From positions 299,653 to 363,652 of the forward strand of contig NZ_CDDA01000015.1 in assembly GCF_000819745.1 (NCBI RefSeq): a DNA stretch of 64,000 nt, read 5' to 3'. The DNA comes from Aeromonas bestiarum. GTDB lineage: Bacteria > Pseudomonadota > Gammaproteobacteria > Enterobacterales > Aeromonadaceae. This document shows, piece after piece, positions 55,520-64,000 of this stretch (within the stretch, counting starts at the first letter, position 1; each line of letters starts with the position of its first letter). The position numbers and the translations under genes are program-made. The notes beneath the pieces are model-generated. The model was not told the origin of the DNA. It worked only from the letters and a program-made list of their open reading frames with translations, and did no database searches.

Positions 55520-56776
55520 CTAGAAGAGGTAATTCAACTGCAGGCCGGCCAGCCAGGCATCCCCTTCCGAGGTCCCCTGGAAGGTGGAGGTGGTCTGCGG
55601 GATCCCGGGTTTCAGCTGCATGGTTTCGGTTACATCCACCTTCTTGCCATCGATCAGGGTCAGGCCCAGATCCAGCGAGAGGTTGCGGTCGATCTGGTAA
55701 CCCACCCCGGCGCTGTACCAGACCCGATCAGAGTCAGGGATGGAGATGGTGCGGCGATCCGCCGGCACAGGACTGCGGTCATAGGCCAGGCCGGAGCGCA
55801 GTTGCCATTGCGGCGCCAGCTGATAGGTCAGGCCCAGGGCGTAGCGCCAGCTGTCTTCCCAGTGCTCGTCCTTGATGTGCATGACGCCGTTGTGGTCGAG
55901 CTCGGATTCGAGCTGAACGAACTTGCTCCAGTTGGTCCAGTTGATGCTTGAATGCAGCGCCAGGCTGGGTGTCAGCTGGTGAAACAGCGCCAGTTCGGCG
56001 GTGGCGGGCAGGGGCAGTTCCAGGCTGCCGGTATCGGTAAAGGGCTGACCATTTTGATCGATGCCGATGGCATCGCCAGAGAGCTTCAGGGTCACGTCGT
56101 GGCGGTAGGAGAGGCCGATACGCGTCGCGTCCGACAGCTCCAGCAGGGTGCCCAGGTTCCAGCCCATGGCCCAGCCATCCCCCTTCAGGTGCTTGGCGAT
56201 CTTGTTGTTGGAGGGGAAGGTACCGCCCACTTCTCCTTCCCCCCGAATGGCGGAGAGGCCGGCACCGACGGACCAGACACGGTTGATGCGATAGGCCAGC
56301 GAGGCGCCCAGATCCAGGGTCTTGATGTCGGAGACATTGCCGAAGTGACCTGCATTGTAATTGTCCGGCATCTCGACGCCGAGGCCGTAGTAGGAGGTTG
56401 CCGCCAGCCCCAGTCGCCACTGGTCGTTGAGCGGCACAATCAGATAGGCATTCGGTACCCAGGCATCATCGGCAATGTCGTGGGCGCTCGCATCCAGCGT
56501 GACGGGCCCCATGGCGGTGGGCACCCGGGTGATCCCTTCGATGTTGACGTCGGGGCGCACATAGATGAAGCCGCCGGAGAAGGCCATGCGATCGAAACGG
56601 GTCATGGCGGCGGCGTTGCGGGAGAGCACGCTGGCATTGTCGGCGATGGCGGCCTCGCCTGCGAAGGCGCGGCCCATGCCGGTGGCGGATTGTTCGGCCA
56701 GCTGGAAACCTGCCGCCTGGGCCTGGCCTGACAGCACCAGCAGGGCGATGAGAGACGGCTTCATGATGGAGTGCAT
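55520..56776 (-). CDS. FadL-family outer-membrane long-chain fatty acid transporter, paralogue
   Basis: A 418-residue outer-membrane beta-barrel. After a signal peptide (LIALLVLSGQAQA), the mature N-terminal hatch reads AGFQLAEQSATGMGRAFAGE and NASVLSRNAAAMTRF, as in FadL. Characteristic later strands include SISIPDSDRVWYSAGVGYQI-type IPDSDRVWYSAG and a C-terminal Phe (LQLNYLF), the barrel-assembly signal. The ATG at 56776 has AGGA about eight bases upstream. A FadR-like operator lies upstream. Confidence 0.92.
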   Translation of the reverse strand: MHSIMKPSLIALLVLSGQAQAAGFQLAEQSATGMGRAFAGEAAIADNASVLSRNAAAMTRFDRMAFSGGFIYVRPDVNIEGITRVPTAMGPVTLDASAHDIADDAWVPNAYLIVPLNDQWRLGLAATSYYGLGVEMPDNYNAGHFGNVSDIKTLDLGASLAYRINRVWSVGAGLSAIRGEGEVGGTFPSNNKIAKHLKGDGWAMGWNLGTLLELSDATRIGLSYRHDVTLKLSGDAIGIDQNGQPFTDTGSLELPLPATAELALFHQLTPSLALHSSINWTNWSKFVQLESELDHNGVMHIKDEHWEDSWRYALGLTYQLAPQWQLRSGLAYDRSPVPADRRTISIPDSDRVWYSAGVGYQIDRNLSLDLGLTLIDGKKVDVTETMQLKPGIPQTTSTFQGTSEGDAWLAGLQLNYLF

Positions 56777-56837
56777 TGAATGGTCCTTGAAAGTGAACTC
56801 GGCGTTCAATCTGTCTTATGGTTGGGTGCAGGATTTT

Positions 56838-56854
56838 ATATGGTATGACCAGTA
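56838..56854. promoter_or_regulatory. FadR-like operator upstream of the FadL paralogue
   Basis: ATATGGTATGACCAGTA shares 13 of 17 positions with the E. coli fadB operator (ATCTGGTACGACCAGAT), including TGGTA.GACCAG. It lies about 60 bp before the start codon. Confidence 0.6.
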
Positions 56855-56985
56855 AGGCAACGGCAGGGGAGCCGTGGGGAGAAAAACAAGATTAAATGCT
56901 GAGAGATAGGGCGCTAATAGCTTGATAAAAAAGGAAAAGCGTACAACTGTTTGCTACATCTGTACGCTGAAAATGGAATTTTGCA

Positions 56986-57013
56986 TAAAAAAAGAGCGCC
57001 CGCAGGCGCTCTT
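56986..57013 (-). terminator. Terminator after fadL
   Basis: AAGAGCGCC-CGCA-GGCGCTCTT stem; on the minus strand eight T residues follow. Confidence 0.9.
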
Positions 57014-57029
57014 GTCGATAGGCAGATGA

Positions 57030-58328
57030 TCAGAATTTCATGTTGAACTGAGCGGAGGCGAGGAAGGCGTTGCCGTGGGAGGTGCCTTTCCAGCGCAGCG
57101 CTTCATTGCTTTCGACCAGCTTCTCGTTGACGTCAACTTTCTTGCCGTCCAGATAGGCCATACCGAAATCGACGCTCATGTCCTTGTCGATGTGGTAGGT
57201 GGCACCGGCGCTGTACCATACGCGGTCGGAATCCGGGATGCTCAGGCTGCGATATTCCGGCTCGATCGGGGTCTTGTCGTAGGCGAAGCCGATACGCGCT
57301 TCCCATGATGGGTTGACGTACCAGGTACCGCCCAGAGAGTAACGGGTGGAGTCCTTGAACTTCTCCGGCTTGTAGAGGCAGACGCCAGCACCGTCGGTGC
57401 TCTTGCACTGGTCGCTGGTGGCCTTGAGCTCCTGGAAGGCGCTCCAGTCGGTCCAGTTGACGGAGTAGTGAACGGCAAATTGCTGGTTCAGACGGTGGTA
57501 ACCGGCAAATTCGGCCTGGGCTGGCAGATCCAGCGGCAGTTCGCCACTGACGGTCTTGAAGCCGGAGGAGGTGCCCTGATAGTCACCCTTGAACTTCAGG
57601 TCTACCTGGGAGCGATAGGTCAGCGCGAAACGGTTGTTCTCGTTCACCTCATACATGGTGCCCACGTTCCAGCCGTAACCCCAGTCATCTCCTTTCAGGT
57701 GGCTGACGATGGTGTCCTTACCGATACCCGGCACGCCACTCAGCGGCGGTACGGCGGCCAGTACACCGGCGCGGCGGTTCAATTCAGCCTTGGCATACAC
57801 CAGGTTCAGACCGGCACCGAAGCTGAAGTGCTGGTTGACGCGGTAGGCGATGTTCGGGTTGATGTTGAAGGTCAGCAGTTCTGTGTTGCCGGCAACTGAG
57901 CCCCCGTTGAAGTTGTCGGAGTACTCGGTGGCCAGACCGTAGTTGGAGAACATGCCGATGCCCCAGGCCCACTGGTCGTTCAGCGGCTGGATGAAGTAGG
58001 TGGCAGGCACGAAGGCGCTTGGTGCGATACCGCTTTCGCTGGCGCTTGCCAACTTGGTGGAGCCGGCATAGATATCACCATTTACATCCACGTCCGGCTT
58101 GATATAGGTGCCGGAGACGGAGAGTGCCATCTTGTCAAAGCGGGTCATGGCTGCCGGGTTGCGGGACAACACGGAGGCGTTGTCCGCCACGGCGGCTTCC
58201 CCTGCATACGCGCGACCCAGACCGGAGGCTGAGTGTTCGTTCAACTGGAACGCGGCGGCGAAGGTTTGGGTACTGGCCAGGGTGACGGCGGCAGCGATCA
58301 GGCTCTTTTTGAAAAAGGCAGTTGTCAT
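57030..58328 (-). CDS. fadL: Long-chain fatty acid outer-membrane transporter FadL
   Basis: A 432-residue beta-barrel with signal peptide (KKSLIAAAVTLASTQTFA) and mature start AAFQLNEHSASGLGRAYAGEA, including the NPA-type hatch NASVLSRNPAAMTRF (E. coli FadL NPALI). IPDSDRVWYSAGATY and the terminal Phe (FNMKF) are present. It imports exogenous long-chain fatty acids. The ATG at 58328 is used. A tandem paralogue lies downstream beyond its own terminator, and a FadR-like site lies upstream. Confidence 0.93.
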   Translation of the reverse strand: MTTAFFKKSLIAAAVTLASTQTFAAAFQLNEHSASGLGRAYAGEAAVADNASVLSRNPAAMTRFDKMALSVSGTYIKPDVDVNGDIYAGSTKLASASESGIAPSAFVPATYFIQPLNDQWAWGIGMFSNYGLATEYSDNFNGGSVAGNTELLTFNINPNIAYRVNQHFSFGAGLNLVYAKAELNRRAGVLAAVPPLSGVPGIGKDTIVSHLKGDDWGYGWNVGTMYEVNENNRFALTYRSQVDLKFKGDYQGTSSGFKTVSGELPLDLPAQAEFAGYHRLNQQFAVHYSVNWTDWSAFQELKATSDQCKSTDGAGVCLYKPEKFKDSTRYSLGGTWYVNPSWEARIGFAYDKTPIEPEYRSLSIPDSDRVWYSAGATYHIDKDMSVDFGMAYLDGKKVDVNEKLVESNEALRWKGTSHGNAFLASAQFNMKF

Positions 58329-58459
58329 AGTGTTCTCTCTTGTAGGCAGATTTTCTGTCAGCATCGGGGCTTTTTTGCCACCGTATACGACAAGATCTGT
58401 TGTTATTTCAGCTTCTTCCCATTCAATTCTGGCGTGATTCTATGGATCTGGTAGGAGGT

Positions 58460-58476
58460 AAGAAATCAGACCAGTG
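58460..58476. promoter_or_regulatory. FadR-like operator upstream of fadL
   Basis: On the minus strand CACTGGTCTGATTTCTT agrees with AACTGGTCNGACNNGTT except at three fixed positions. It lies about 130 bp upstream of the fadL start. The rest of the 58329-58737 gap is AT-rich promoter-like DNA ending in the DUF3379 gene's hairpin. Confidence 0.55.
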
Positions 58477-58663
58477 ACAGCAGAATACATAAAAGTGTCT
58501 ATTGTGTTAATCATTTGTTTTAACTTGGCGTTTAAATAGTCTCTTTTGCCACTTATTGAGTGAAATCTGAGCGTTAAGGATGATCTTCGTCACAAAAATA
58601 ATTTTGACCATTTGCGGTGATTGGGCGGCAAATGAGTGAGGATTGTGGTGGAAATGGAGAAGA

Positions 58664-58692
58664 ACGGGCAGACAACCGGATTGTCTGCCCGT
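58664..58692 (-). terminator. Hairpin after the sigma factor/DUF3379 operon
   Basis: A 12-bp stem ACGGGCAGACAA-CCGGA-TTGTCTGCCCGT; only a weak TTCTTCTCC tract follows on the minus strand. Confidence 0.65.
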
Positions 58693-58737
58693 GCAGTTGA
58701 CTCTATGCGGTGCGAGTCAGGATTGGGTTAACCCCTG

Positions 58738-59481
58738 TTAAATCGACCAGTGCAGACGGGATTCCAGCGCCTGCGCCACCGGATCCAGCGGCTCCTGCAT
58801 GTCACCGATCAACACCATGTTGGCCCCCTTGAGTTGCACTATCTCCCCTTTGAGCTGGCCATCTTCGAAAGTGGGCTGCAGGGTGAGTGGCACATGCTTG
58901 GGCACCAGGAACAGGGTCACGGGCCCCATCTTGCCCTGAAACACCATGTGCAGTGCCGGTCCCTGGTAGAAGGCACAGTGATTGACGTAGGTGACCTTAA
59001 GACCCTGCATGCCCATCAGGGTGGCGCCGTATTTCTCCATCTTGGCGTTGATGGTGCGCAGGCTCACCTTCTCATCCACATCCTTGATAAAGGGTTCCTC
59101 ACCGTAGACGTGGGCCATGGCGACCTGGGCGAGGGAGAGTTCAGCGGGCGGTGTCAGTGGCCAGCTGAGCCAGCGGGTGCTCATGCCGAGCAGGAAGGCG
59201 ACCGAGGCGGCCATGGCCAGCGGACGCCATTGGCTGCGCGGGCGCACCGGCAGGGGAACCCGGCTTTCCTGCTCGGCCTCCAGCGCCTGTCTGAGCAGGA
59301 TGCGCTCGGCCAGCCCGGCCGGTACCTCGACCTCCAGCGCCTGATGCAGGCGACGATCCAGTTGCTTCATCTCGTCCAGATGCTTGCGATTGGCGGGGGA
59401 GGCCTGCGCCGCGTCGACAAAGGCGGGATCATGCTCCAGCGGATGGGCGATGGCCCGACGGCGAAATTCCAGCTCATCCAT
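58738..59481 (-). CDS. DUF3379 domain protein, probable anti-sigma-like partner
   Basis: A 247-residue protein. The N-terminal cytosolic part (MDELEFRRRAIAHPLEHD) is followed by one membrane helix (LAMAASVAFLLGMSTRW at about 95) and an extracytoplasmic domain (TYVNHCAFYQGPALHMVFQG). This is the layout of an anti-sigma factor. Its start overlaps the upstream sigma gene by 8 bp, so the pair is coupled. The anti-sigma role is inferred from architecture and coupling. Confidence 0.82.
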   Translation of the reverse strand: MDELEFRRRAIAHPLEHDPAFVDAAQASPANRKHLDEMKQLDRRLHQALEVEVPAGLAERILLRQALEAEQESRVPLPVRPRSQWRPLAMAASVAFLLGMSTRWLSWPLTPPAELSLAQVAMAHVYGEEPFIKDVDEKVSLRTINAKMEKYGATLMGMQGLKVTYVNHCAFYQGPALHMVFQGKMGPVTLFLVPKHVPLTLQPTFEDGQLKGEIVQLKGANMVLIGDMQEPLDPVAQALESRLHWSI

Positions 59482-60064
59482 TGGTGTGTCCTCTCTGTTG
59501 TGTCGCTGACTCCATGGCCTCTTTGATCTGGTTGCGGGCCCGAAACAGGCGAGTCATGACGGTGTTCTTGTTCAATCCCAGTTGCGCCGCTATCTCGTCG
59601 CCGCTGAAGCCCCCCAGCACCTGCAACAGCAGGGGCTCCTGATACTCGGCGGGCAGGCGGGCTATGTGGCGTCTGAGCCACTCGTTCTCCATCTCCTGCT
59701 CGTTGTGCAAGGCATCCGGATCGCTTTGGGGATGCTCGTCGAGATCGATGAGATCGAACTGCTTGCGCTCGAACCTGCGCGCATTTTCCCGTCGCAATAT
59801 GGTGATGAGCCAGGCCTTGGCGGCCTTGTCATCGAGCAGCGAGTCTATGCCCTTCCAGGCGCGCAGAAAGGTCTCCTGCACCAGATCCTCCGCCACCTGC
59901 GGATCCCGGCACAGCCAGTAGGCGTAGCGATAAATGTCCCCGTGCAGGGCATGCACCAGGGCTTCGTATTTGGTCTGTTTGTCTGCCATGTCTCCATAGA
60001 CCGGGGAAGCCGTGGGATCCTTTCCGACCGTGGCACCTTTTTTTCTGAAAAAACCTAACGCCAT
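59474..60064 (-). CDS. ECF-like sigma-70 family factor
   Basis: A 196-residue sigma factor with region 2 (YEALVHALHGDIYRYAYWLC, AEDLVQETFLRAWKGIDSL) and region 4 (LPAEYQEPLLLQVLGGFSGD, IAAQLGLNKNTVMTRLFRAR). The start is ambiguous: ATG 60064 has AAGGA about ten bases upstream, while ATG 59989 (MADKQTKYEAL) begins nearer the domain. It lies 36 bp after the bat genes and overlaps the DUF3379 gene. Confidence 0.87.
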   Translation of the reverse strand: MALGFFRKKGATVGKDPTASPVYGDMADKQTKYEALVHALHGDIYRYAYWLCRDPQVAEDLVQETFLRAWKGIDSLLDDKAAKAWLITILRRENARRFERKQFDLIDLDEHPQSDPDALHNEQEMENEWLRRHIARLPAEYQEPLLLQVLGGFSGDEIAAQLGLNKNTVMTRLFRARNQIKEAMESATQQRGHTNG

Positions 60065-60100
60065 CGCTGGGCTTCCTTTTTATATGAGGGTCCTCAAGGG

Positions 60101-61639
60101 TCACTGACCCAGGCGGGCCAGTTGCCTGAGGCCATAGGCTATCGCAAAAGTTTCATACGCGCATAGCGGGCCGGCGAGGCCTTGCCATGGGCGCTGACGG
60201 TCGGCGGGGGTGGCCTGGGTGGCAAAACAGGCGCGATCCAGCGCGGCGAGTCCGGCGGCAAGCGCGGGGGCATGACGACAGGGCAAGCCGCTGAGGTGCG
60301 TATGGCGCCGTGGCCAGCGCAGACTGGCCCATGCCAGCAGGGCCGCTCTGGCGTGGTTTGCATCCTCGCGCCGCAGTGTCCGCTGCAAGCGATAGAAGGC
60401 GTGCCAGCGTGGCCACCCTTGCCAGAGAGCCCGCAGCAGCAGGGCCCAGATCGCCCAGTGAAGGCTCTCATGGTTTGGTTCTGTGAAGGCTTCCTGTGCC
60501 TGTGTGCCCGCCTCTATGCGCAGCGGGGTGGCGGGCAGGCGGGCGTATTCGATGCGCCCGCTTCGGGTGTTGAACCAGGGCAGGGTGATGGCCGGCAGCA
60601 GGTAGTCGCCTGGCGCCGTGGCCGTCAGGGCTTGGCGCCACTGGCGCTCGAAGCGCAGCGCCCCCTTGGCGAGAAAGCGCTCCTGCTGCTGTTCCCCATC
60701 CGGTCTTGCCTGCATGCCGGCGGGCAGGGCAGCGGGCCCGGTGAGCCCGGGCAGGGTGAGCCGGTTGCCATCGCCGCCCTCCATCACCAGCGTCAGGGTG
60801 CGGATCACAGGCTCTCCCTCCCTGGCGCCCGAGGCCGGGCTCAACTGCTGGCTCAGAGTCAGCTGGCTGGCCACGGGTTGCTGCGGCGCCTGATCGATTT
60901 TCACAAACAGGGTGGCCGCTCTGGCCGAGAGGGGGTCACTGGTGCCGTTATCCTGGGGCAGGCGGCCCTGAAAGCGCGGCGACACCAGCGGATGCAGCCC
61001 GGGCTCCCTGGCCTGCAGCAGCCAGTTGCGGGTCAGCCGACCCGGCAATCCCGCCCCCGCCGGAGCCTGCCACTGATCGTTGCCCAGGCGGCGAATGGTG
61101 AAGGCGTCGCTGGCCGGCTCTGTGAGGTTGGGGGCCTCCATGTTGGCGGGCAGCCAGAGGCTGAGCTGATAGATGAAGGGCTGGCCCGGATAGAGCGGCC
61201 CCTGATGCAGCACCCTGGCCTGCAGCTCTATGGGGGAGATGGGCTGGCTGGGTTGCGCTGCCAGCGTGCCCGCCTGGCTGCGCTTTGGCAGGGGCAAGGC
61301 CGGGGTCTGCTCCGGCCCAAGTGACAGGGGGGGCACGACCCCGGGGCCCGTATCCAGGGTGTGCAGCGGGATCTGCCAGCGGGTCAGGCTGTGCACGGGA
61401 GTGGTGACCCGGCTCATGGTCACCTTGCCCACCGCGAACTGGCGAAGCAGGGGAGCAATGGCGAGTTCGTTGCTCTGGCGCTCCCCGTCTGCCTCTATGA
61501 TCAGCAGCCAGTCACGGCTGTCGGCCCCCGGCAACAGCTCGGCCCTGGGCGGCGCGGCCAGGGCCGGGGTTGACAGCAGCCAGAGCAGCAGCCAGCAAGA
61601 CAGCCAAGGCAGCCAAGGCAGCAGAGGATTGATCTTCAC
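60101..61639 (-). CDS. BatD-like protein
   Basis: A 512-residue protein with a signal peptide (LLLWLLSTPALA), a long periplasmic beta-rich region (oxygen-tolerance/BatD type: LQARVLHQGPLYPGQPFIYQLSLWLP, GLHPLVSPRFQG), a membrane helix near 395-415 (HWAIWALLLRALWQGW) and a cytosolic tail. BatD proteins partner with VWA proteins and MoxR ATPases. Its ATG overlaps the upstream VWA gene's stop. Confidence 0.82.
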   Translation of the reverse strand: MKINPLLPWLPWLSCWLLLWLLSTPALAAPPRAELLPGADSRDWLLIIEADGERQSNELAIAPLLRQFAVGKVTMSRVTTPVHSLTRWQIPLHTLDTGPGVVPPLSLGPEQTPALPLPKRSQAGTLAAQPSQPISPIELQARVLHQGPLYPGQPFIYQLSLWLPANMEAPNLTEPASDAFTIRRLGNDQWQAPAGAGLPGRLTRNWLLQAREPGLHPLVSPRFQGRLPQDNGTSDPLSARAATLFVKIDQAPQQPVASQLTLSQQLSPASGAREGEPVIRTLTLVMEGGDGNRLTLPGLTGPAALPAGMQARPDGEQQQERFLAKGALRFERQWRQALTATAPGDYLLPAITLPWFNTRSGRIEYARLPATPLRIEAGTQAQEAFTEPNHESLHWAIWALLLRALWQGWPRWHAFYRLQRTLRREDANHARAALLAWASLRWPRRHTHLSGLPCRHAPALAAGLAALDRACFATQATPADRQRPWQGLAGPLCAYETFAIAYGLRQLARLGQ

Positions 61640-63162
61640 CAGGTGTCATCCCCTTTCAGCGCTGAAGGCCAGGCGCCTTTTACCTCTTCCTTGAGCTGCT
61701 GGCGACGCTGGGCCTCCTTGCGCAACCGCTGCTCCAGCAGCACCACAGGGGGGGCTGGCGGCAGCGGCGCGTCCGGGGTGGCGGCCTGCTCGGGGGCGTC
61801 GATGGGCTTGGGATCCTGCGCTGCCGGGCTGGCCTGGGGCGGCTGAGCCCGCAGCAGGGCGAGGTTGTAGAGCGCATCCTGGTGGCCCGGCTCCAACGCC
61901 AGCGCCGCCAGATAGGCTTGCTCGGCGGCGACCAGATCCCCGAGCTGCACCAGCGCATTGCCCCGGTTGTAGTGGGCGGTGGCACTGCTCGCACTGGCGT
62001 AGGCGGCGACGGCCCGGGCGTAGTCACCGGCTCTATACCAGGCATTCCCCTGCCAGACGGGGTCCTGGAAGCGGCGAGCCGCCGCCAGATAGTGCCCCTG
62101 CTGGAATGCTTGCCAGGCCTGGCTCTCCTGTGCAGATAGCGCTGCGGCTGGGCTGGCCTGCGAGGGAGGCGGGGTGAGGAGACCCGCGCCTGCGACCAGC
62201 AGAAGCAACCAGAGCGTGCCGACACGGGCCAGCAGGGCCAGCGGCAGCAGGGGCAGCAGCAACCAGGGGCCGAGATCCCGCGACTGATGGGCCGTCAGCG
62301 TCTGGCTCATGGGCAGGGGCGCAAAGCGTGGCAGCCCGGCCTGCAGCCATTGCAACTGACCGCCAAGCTCGCTGGCAAGTTGCTGCATGGTCGCCACATC
62401 GGGGGCGGGCAGCTCGCGGCCGAAGGGGGCGCCAACGCCTTGCACCTCGCTGGCGGCGGGCGGCAGCCTGCTGATTTTGCCGCCGTTGGCGAGCAATATG
62501 TCGAGGCGGGGGGCTGCCCGTTCATGGCAAAACAGGCTGCCCTGACAGGGCCAGAGCGCTCGGATCCGGTCCGCTTGCCTCGCCGAGAGACCGTCGGTGA
62601 CCAGCAGCAGGCGTGCCTGCTGGCCCGGGGGGATCTGGCCGAGCGCCAGCGCCACGGCGCGCTCGGGCGCACTCCCTTGTCTGGGCATGATGGCCGGGCG
62701 CAGGTCGGGCAATAGCAGCGCCATGGCCTGGTGATCCCGGGTGGCGGGCATGGCGAGGTAGGCATCGCCGGCAAACAGTATGAGGGCGATGGGGCGTCCC
62801 TCCTGGCTCGAGCGGGCCTCGGCCAGCATATCCTGCAGCAGCACCCGCACCCGGGTGGCCCTGTCCGGCAGCAGATCGGTGGCCAGCATGGAGCGGGAGA
62901 GATCCAGCAACCAGATGTCGAGGGCTTGCGTCGGTATGGCCTGGCTCTGCTGGCGCAGGGCGGGGCCGCTGAGGGCCAGTATGACGGGCAGGCCCGCCAG
63001 CCAGAGCCAGGGCAGGGTACGGCGCCGGCCCGGCAGCAGGTAGGCCTGCATGGCGGGGGCGAGCAGCTGTGGCTGCCGGCGACGACGCCAGCCTTGCCAC
63101 AGCCAGGGCAGCAGGGCCAGCAGCCAGAGCGGGCGCAACAGGATCAGCTCCATGACGGCCAT
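61636..63162 (-). CDS. VWA-TPR membrane protein (BatB/BatC-type fusion)
   Basis: A 508-residue protein. Two N-terminal membrane helices are followed by a von Willebrand A domain with MIDAS motif DLSRS (about residue 90) and VTDG. Further membrane helices lie near 290-325 (LLPLLPLALLARVGTLWLLLL), and a TPR region follows (YLAAARRFQDPVWQGNAWYRAGDYARAV). The Pro/Gln-rich tail ends in charged residues. It joins functions split between BatB and BatC in other bacteria. Confidence 0.87.
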   Translation of the reverse strand: MAVMELILLRPLWLLALLPWLWQGWRRRRQPQLLAPAMQAYLLPGRRRTLPWLWLAGLPVILALSGPALRQQSQAIPTQALDIWLLDLSRSMLATDLLPDRATRVRVLLQDMLAEARSSQEGRPIALILFAGDAYLAMPATRDHQAMALLLPDLRPAIMPRQGSAPERAVALALGQIPPGQQARLLLVTDGLSARQADRIRALWPCQGSLFCHERAAPRLDILLANGGKISRLPPAASEVQGVGAPFGRELPAPDVATMQQLASELGGQLQWLQAGLPRFAPLPMSQTLTAHQSRDLGPWLLLPLLPLALLARVGTLWLLLLVAGAGLLTPPPSQASPAAALSAQESQAWQAFQQGHYLAAARRFQDPVWQGNAWYRAGDYARAVAAYASASSATAHYNRGNALVQLGDLVAAEQAYLAALALEPGHQDALYNLALLRAQPPQASPAAQDPKPIDAPEQAATPDAPLPPAPPVVLLEQRLRKEAQRRQQLKEEVKGAWPSALKGDDTW

Positions 63163-63177
63163 TCCTGGCAGGGGAGC

Positions 63178-64000
63178 TTAATCATGAGCCTGCCCCCGTG
63201 GCAGTCGCGAGCGCAGACGCAAGGAGCGGGGCCAGCGCAGCCGGGCGGGCCAGATCAACAGCAGCCAGGCCAGCGCCAGCGGCCAGGGGTAGAGATCCAC
63301 GTTTGGCCGATAGCGGGTGTGGGGTGTGGCGACGGGCTCCAGGGTATCCAGGGTCTGGTTGATGGCAGCGAGATCGCTTTGGGTGCGGGCGCGGAAATAG
63401 CGGCCATGGCCCACCTTGGCCAGTTGTTGCAGCAGGGCCTCGTCCAGCTCGGCGCTGGGATCGCTCTGCGCCGGAGCCATGGCCTCGGCGAAGGTATCGG
63501 GATCAGCCCCCACCCCCAGGGTATAGAGGGTCATGCCGCTGGCGGCGGCCCGTTTGGCCTCACTCAGAGGATCGGCGCTGCCCGCGGTGTTGCGACCATC
63601 TGTGACCAGCAGCAGGGCAGTGGGGCGGTTGGGGTCGGCATGCTGGCGGGCCAGCAGTATGGCTTCCCCCAGTGCCGTTGTGCGGCCCACCAGATCGAAG
63701 TCCAGCTCGCGGGCCAGGGTGAGCAGGGCCTGGGTCTCCTGGGTCAGGGGCGAGAGCAGGTAGGCGTGATCGGCGAAGACGATGAGGGCAATGCGATCGC
63801 CAGGGCGCGCCTGGATCAGCTGACTTATCTGCTGGCGCACCGCACTGAGCCTGTCCCGCTGCTCTCCCTCATCCAGCATGTCCTGGGTGCGCATGCTGTC
63901 GGAGAGATCAACCGCAAGGATCAGATCCCGGCTGCTTTGGTAGCTGACGAGGGGTGGCTCCTGCCATTGAGGGCGACACAGGGCCAGCACCAGGGCGCAC
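63178..64000 (-). CDS. VWA-domain protein BatA-like, N-terminus outside window
   Basis: The frame is open through the window edge (CALVLALCRPQW). A membrane-proximal segment leads to a VWA domain with MIDAS DLSDS, RIALIVFADHAYLL, GRTTALGEAI and LLLVTDG, then a C-terminal membrane helix (WPLALAWLLLIWPARL) and a basic tail. It is the first gene seen of the bat-sigma run, 15 bp from the next. MoxR, DUF58 and DUF4381 genes would be expected just outside. Confidence 0.87.
   Translation of the reverse strand, partial: CALVLALCRPQWQEPPLVSYQSSRDLILAVDLSDSMRTQDMLDEGEQRDRLSAVRQQISQLIQARPGDRIALIVFADHAYLLSPLTQETQALLTLARELDFDLVGRTTALGEAILLARQHADPNRPTALLLVTDGRNTAGSADPLSEAKRAAASGMTLYTLGVGADPDTFAEAMAPAQSDPSAELDEALLQQLAKVGHGRYFRARTQSDLAAINQTLDTLEPVATPHTRYRPNVDLYPWPLALAWLLLIWPARLRWPRSLRLRSRLPRGQAHD

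Overview
The window is high-GC (about 60%) gammaproteobacterial chromosome. Gene content and neighbourhoods point to Aeromonas or a close relative: minCDE followed by ycgL, tandem LpxM-type acyltransferases, paired L-serine dehydratases, paired FadL porins beside a sigma factor/DUF3379 pair, and the order ribE - yaeP - norM - tRNA-Val(GAC) cluster, which resembles the ribC-mdtK-valVW region of enterics. The assignment rests on recognition only; no search was run.

Left end (1-5.6 kb): an unusual accessory-looking cluster, all on the minus strand. Three small paralogous tail-collar (PF07484-like) proteins are followed by a GNAT acetyltransferase whose start overlaps the third, and then by a very large secreted Ig-like repeat protein that runs off the window and carries near-identical 525-bp repeats. 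No other phage gene is present. Upstream lies about 1.3 kb of AT-richer, gene-poor DNA with a decayed LysR fragment. This cluster is the best candidate for an undescribed system.

5.7-25 kb: housekeeping and metabolic genes. These include two diguanylate cyclases, three LysR regulators each divergent from a target (GH1 glycosidase, short-chain dehydrogenase, TDT-family carrier), nfo, a Gfo/Idh/MocA oxidoreductase, two tandem lpxM-type genes, a RIO kinase, a YbaK-type editing protein and polB with a LexA-like box.

25-34 kb: five tRNA-Val(GAC) genes in one transcript with a strong sigma-70 promoter, norM, yaeP and ribE, then a tetR-adaptor-RND efflux operon. Upstream of tetR are a striking 9-bp tandem repeat (12 perfect copies) and an IS4-like transposase remnant, so this block looks acquired.

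34-47 kb: small and housekeeping genes: CPXCG zinc protein, hxpB, purT, a DMT transporter, azoR, MarR-DUF4250, a YecA/TPR protein, a CvfB-like protein coupled to a DUF1289-CWC fusion, mtgA flanked by two DUF440 (YciU/HI1450-like DNA mimic) genes, minCDE, ycgL and an MltB-family transglycosylase.

47-64 kb: two L-serine dehydratases, ppnP, a dicarboxylate/amino-acid symporter, liuR divergent from a thiolase, an EAL-HDOD protein, two FadL paralogues each with a FadR-like box, and a bat-type (aerotolerance) VWA operon that runs into an ECF-like sigma factor and DUF3379 protein. The first Bat gene is cut by the window edge.
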